Assembly: GCA_002343505.1 (NCBI GenBank)
Contig: DDQZ01000039.1
Span: 6,408-21,719 of the forward strand
Reading direction: 5' to 3'
From: Verrucomicrobiaceae bacterium UBA2429
GTDB lineage: Bacteria; Verrucomicrobiota; Verrucomicrobiia; Verrucomicrobiales; Verrucomicrobiaceae
Length of the DNA: 15,312 nt
Part shown: positions 13,210 through 15,312 of the stretch, piece after piece
Numbering within the stretch: the stretch's first letter is position 1
Layout: every line of letters begins with the position of its first letter
Made by a program: the position numbers and the translations under genes
The notes under the pieces: model-generated
What the model saw: only the letters and a program-made list of their open reading frames with translations
Told to the model about the DNA's origin: nothing
The model's database searches: none

Positions 13210-14619
13210 ATGAGACTGACCACTCTCCTCTCCCTGATGGCCGCCTTTTCCCTCCACGCGGCGGACCGGCCCGACGTCCTCTTCATCGCCGTGGATGACC
13301 TCAACGATTGGACCAGCCACCTCGGCGGCCACCCGCAGGCCAGGACGCCGAACATTGACCGCCTCGTCGCCCGCGGCACCTCCTTCACCAACACCCAGTG
13401 CGCCGCGCCCGCCTGCAACCCCTCCCGCGCCGCCCTCATGAGCGGCATGCGCCCCTGGCAGACCGGCATCTACACTAATGGCGACCCCGCCCAGGGCGTG
13501 CTCAAAGACACTCTCACCCTCAACCGCCACTTCCTCGCCAGCGGTTACAATTGCCAGGGCGGCGGCAAAATCTACCACGGCGGCGGCAGCGAGGGCCGCA
13601 AAGACACCTGGACAAAGTGGATGGACCGCTTCCCCAGCATCCCGGAGAAGGAGCAAAACTACAACGGTCTCAAAAGCGGCCATTTCGACTGGGGCCCCGT
13701 GGACGCCAAACCCGACGACATGGGCGACCACAAGCTCACCACATGGGCTGTGGAACAGCTCCAGAACGCCCCCGCTGACCAGCCACTCTTCCTCGCCGTC
13801 GGCTATGTGAAGCCCCATCTCCCCTGGTATGTCCCACGCGAATACTTCGACCGCTTCCCCCTCGACACCATCCAGCTCCCGCATGTGCTGGAGGGCGACC
13901 TCGCCGATGTGCCCCCCGCCGGTGTCAGCATGGCCAAGCCCCAGGGCGACCACGCCGCCGTTATCCAAGGTGGCCAGTGGGCCAAAGCCGTCCAGGCCTA
14001 CCTCGCCACCGTCTCCTTCCTCGACGACCAGGTCGGCCGCCTGCTCGACGGGCTCGACGCCAGCCCGCGCAAGGACAAAACCCTCATCGTCTGGTGGACC
14101 GACCACGGCTGGCACCTCGGTGAAAAAGAGCACTGGCGGAAATTCGCACTCTGGGAGGAGGCCACCCGTACCGACTTCGCCATCGTCGCCCCCGGCATCG
14201 GCAAGCCCGGCCAAAAATGCGCCGCCCCAGTGGACTACCTCAGCGTCTATCCCACCCTCTGCGCCCTGACCGGCCTGCCCGTGCCCGCCCATGTCAAAGG
14301 CCCCAGTCTACTGCCCCTGCTCAAAGACCCCGCCGCGCCCTGGCCCCACCTCAGCGTCTGCACCCACGGTCGCGGCAACCATGCCGTGCGCGACACCCGC
14401 TGGCGTCACATCCGCTACGCCGACGGCAGCGAAGAGCTCTACGACCACGCCGCCGACCCCTACGAGCACAAAAACCTCGCCGCCGACCCCGCCCACGCCG
14501 CCGAAAAGGTCCGCCTCGCCGCCGCCATGCCCGCCCTCAAGGACGAAGTTCCCTCCATCTCCAGAGCTGAAAAAGCCGCTGAGAAAAAGCCGGGCAAAAA
14601 GAAAAAAACGGCCGGGTAA
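13210..14619 (+). CDS. Exported sulfatase, iduronate-2-sulfatase-like
   Basis: A 469-residue formylglycine sulfatase of the iduronate-2-sulfatase-like group. A signal peptide (MRLTTLLSLMAAFSLHAA, cleavage near residue 18) is followed by DVLFIAVDDLNDW with metal ligands D29-D30, and by the catalytic motif C69-N-P-S-R73. Downstream are VGYVKPHLPWYVP, TDHGWHLGEKEHWRKF, which carries further active-site residues, and the C-terminal ELYDHAADPYEHKNLA typical of this group. Members desulfate uronic acids or other sugars in sulfated polysaccharides; the actual substrate is unknown. The last 17 residues are lysine-rich (AEKKPGKKKKTAG). The frame is open upstream to 13105, but the signal peptide begins at 13210. 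It is transcribed divergently from nuoH and has no Shine-Dalgarno sequence. Confidence 0.93.
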   Translation: MRLTTLLSLMAAFSLHAADRPDVLFIAVDDLNDWTSHLGGHPQARTPNIDRLVARGTSFTNTQCAAPACNPSRAALMSGMRPWQTGIYTNGDPAQGVLKDTLTLNRHFLASGYNCQGGGKIYHGGGSEGRKDTWTKWMDRFPSIPEKEQNYNGLKSGHFDWGPVDAKPDDMGDHKLTTWAVEQLQNAPADQPLFLAVGYVKPHLPWYVPREYFDRFPLDTIQLPHVLEGDLADVPPAGVSMAKPQGDHAAVIQGGQWAKAVQAYLATVSFLDDQVGRLLDGLDASPRKDKTLIVWWTDHGWHLGEKEHWRKFALWEEATRTDFAIVAPGIGKPGQKCAAPVDYLSVYPTLCALTGLPVPAHVKGPSLLPLLKDPAAPWPHLSVCTHGRGNHAVRDTRWRHIRYADGSEELYDHAADPYEHKNLAADPAHAAEKVRLAAAMPALKDEVPSISRAEKAAEKKPGKKKKTAG

Positions 14620-14638
14620 ACCGCCGCCATTTTCACGC

Positions 14639-14667
14639 ATGACGCGCCGCCGCCGACGGTGTATAAC
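14639..14667 (+). promoter_or_regulatory. Probable promoter of the RlpA-like gene, near-leaderless
   Basis: ATGACG (14639-14644; 4 of 6 to TTGACA) and TATAAC (14662-14667; 5 of 6 to TATAAT) are separated by exactly 17 bases, in the 57-bp gap after the sulfatase stop. Transcription would start near 14674, leaving only about two or three bases before the ATG at 14677. Confidence 0.45.
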
Positions 14668-14676
14668 CAAGCCACG

Positions 14677-15312
14677 ATGGTCCTCCGCCGACTTTTCCAG
14701 ACCCTGCTGACCGTGCTGCTGGCCTCCTGCGCCAGTCAAAAACCTGCCTGGCAGGAGCAGGGTTACGCCTCTTATGTGGCGGACGCTTACATCGGCAGGC
14801 CCACTTCCTCCGGCCAACTCTACCACCCCCAGGCCTACACCGCCGCGCATCATTCCCTGCCCTTCGGCACCATCGTCACCGTCAAAAACACGCAGACCGG
14901 GCGCGTGGTGAACGTCACCGTCAATGACCGATTCCCCTATTATCCAGGGCGCGTCATCAACCTCTCCAGCATCGCCGCCCAGCACATCGGCATCCCCTAC
15001 ATGAGCATGGCGCCAGTTACGGTCACCGCGCAGAGCCTGCCGCCCGGTTACGGCCCCGCCCCTCAGCAGCACACCGCCTGGCAGGCGCCCGCCGCCCCGG
15101 GTGCTCTGCCCGTGGCCACGCTGGTGGAGCGCGTGGCGAGTAGCGTGCCCAGCGCGGAAGAAATCCGCCGCCTGCCTTCGGGGGCCATCGTGGTGTTCAG
15201 CTTCGATGGCGACGGAGCCGGGCGGCGCGCCGCGCGCAAGGCGCTGGACGCCGCCCTGCCTCTGGCGACCGACACGCGCAGCGTCAAGTTCCTGTTCCTG
15301 CCGCCCGAGCAC
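14677..15312 (+). CDS. RlpA-like double-psi beta-barrel lipoprotein (3' end outside window)
   Basis: An outer-membrane-type lipoprotein with an RlpA (double-psi beta-barrel) domain; studied RlpA proteins are lytic transglycosylases that cut glycan strands lacking stem peptides at the septum. 212 codons stay open to the window edge. The lipoprotein signal ends in LLASC with the lipidated cysteine at C18. The RlpA domain covers about residues 27-120: ASYVADAYIGRPTSSGQLY, TAAHHSLPFGTIVTVKN and the VNDR segment. H58 and D84 correspond to the catalytic His and Asp identified in Pseudomonas RlpA. The usual DRGP is DRFP here, and RVIDLS is RVINLS. A Pro/Ala-rich linker (about 126-147) leads to a C-terminal region that looks like the beginning of a SPOR-type or unknown domain; too little is visible to decide. 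Confidence 0.85.
   Translation, partial: MVLRRLFQTLLTVLLASCASQKPAWQEQGYASYVADAYIGRPTSSGQLYHPQAYTAAHHSLPFGTIVTVKNTQTGRVVNVTVNDRFPYYPGRVINLSSIAAQHIGIPYMSMAPVTVTAQSLPPGYGPAPQQHTAWQAPAAPGALPVATLVERVASSVPSAEEIRRLPSGAIVVFSFDGDGAGRRAARKALDAALPLATDTRSVKFLFLPPEH

Noticed and set aside
13038..13469. Minus-strand 143-codon frame overlapping the nuoH/sulfatase control region
   Set aside because: No motif, antisense to the sulfatase N-terminus, and it would cover the promoter and CRP-type box.
13081..14292. Minus-strand open frame of 403 codons opposite the second sulfatase
   Set aside because: Gly/Val/Glu-rich low-complexity translation antisense to a clear sulfatase; a shadow frame.
14308..15312. Minus-strand open frame opposite the sulfatase end and the RlpA-like gene
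   Set aside because: The opposite strand carries two proteins with clear catalytic motifs; this frame is Gly/Val-rich with no motif.

Overview
The window reads as GC-rich chromosomal DNA of a Gram-negative, aerobically respiring bacterium. It is most likely from Verrucomicrobiota (Prosthecobacter/Verrucomicrobium-like) or a close relative in the PVC group. This is inference from three things: two exported formylglycine-type sulfatases of different subfamilies, an unusual NuoM sequence, and start codons that almost always lack a Shine-Dalgarno sequence. I saw no rRNA, tRNA, CRISPR array, transposase or phage gene. No stretch without a gene exceeds 300 bases.

Left part (1-3216). On the minus strand are the first 278 residues of a membrane fatty acid desaturase, cut by the window edge, and upstream of it a 60-residue cysteine-rich CPXCG-type protein. 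A palindromic TTCGAA-rich element then separates these from two plus-strand genes: a MauE/DoxX-like four-helix membrane protein and an exported sulfatase.

Middle part (3344-13035). Everything is on the minus strand. Read in the direction of transcription it is nuoH-I-J-K-L-M-N, then an M42-family aminopeptidase, then (after 141 bp holding a hairpin) an exported LpqC/PHB-depolymerase-like esterase. The seven nuo genes encode the membrane arm of respiratory complex I plus the NuoI ferredoxin-like subunit. Gaps are 1 to 47 bp, so they are probably one transcript, with the M42 gene 38 bp behind nuoN. nuoA-G are not here, since the DNA directly upstream of nuoH is a divergent sulfatase gene. NuoL and NuoN keep the buried lysine of transmembrane helix 7 but NuoM does not. 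The esterase converges on the first sulfatase; the 127 bp between their stop codons hold no convincing terminator.

Right part (13036-15312). A 174-bp divergent control region carries a perfect CRP-type palindrome (TGTGA-N6-TCACA), a good sigma70-like promoter facing nuoH, and a GC hairpin in the probable leader of the opposite gene. That gene is a second exported sulfatase, of iduronate-2-sulfatase type, with a lysine-rich tail. The last gene is an RlpA-like lipoprotein, cut by the window end, with a promoter placed so close to its ATG that the mRNA would be nearly leaderless.

Together the genes point to an organism that removes sulfate esters from complex polysaccharides in or beyond the periplasm, and respires with a 14-subunit-type NADH:quinone oxidoreductase encoded in at least two places. 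I did not find a clear new multigene system. The best leads are the missing NuoM lysine, the CRP-type box between nuoH and a sulfatase, and a dispersed TTCGAA-rich repeat present three times, once inside the nuo operon.
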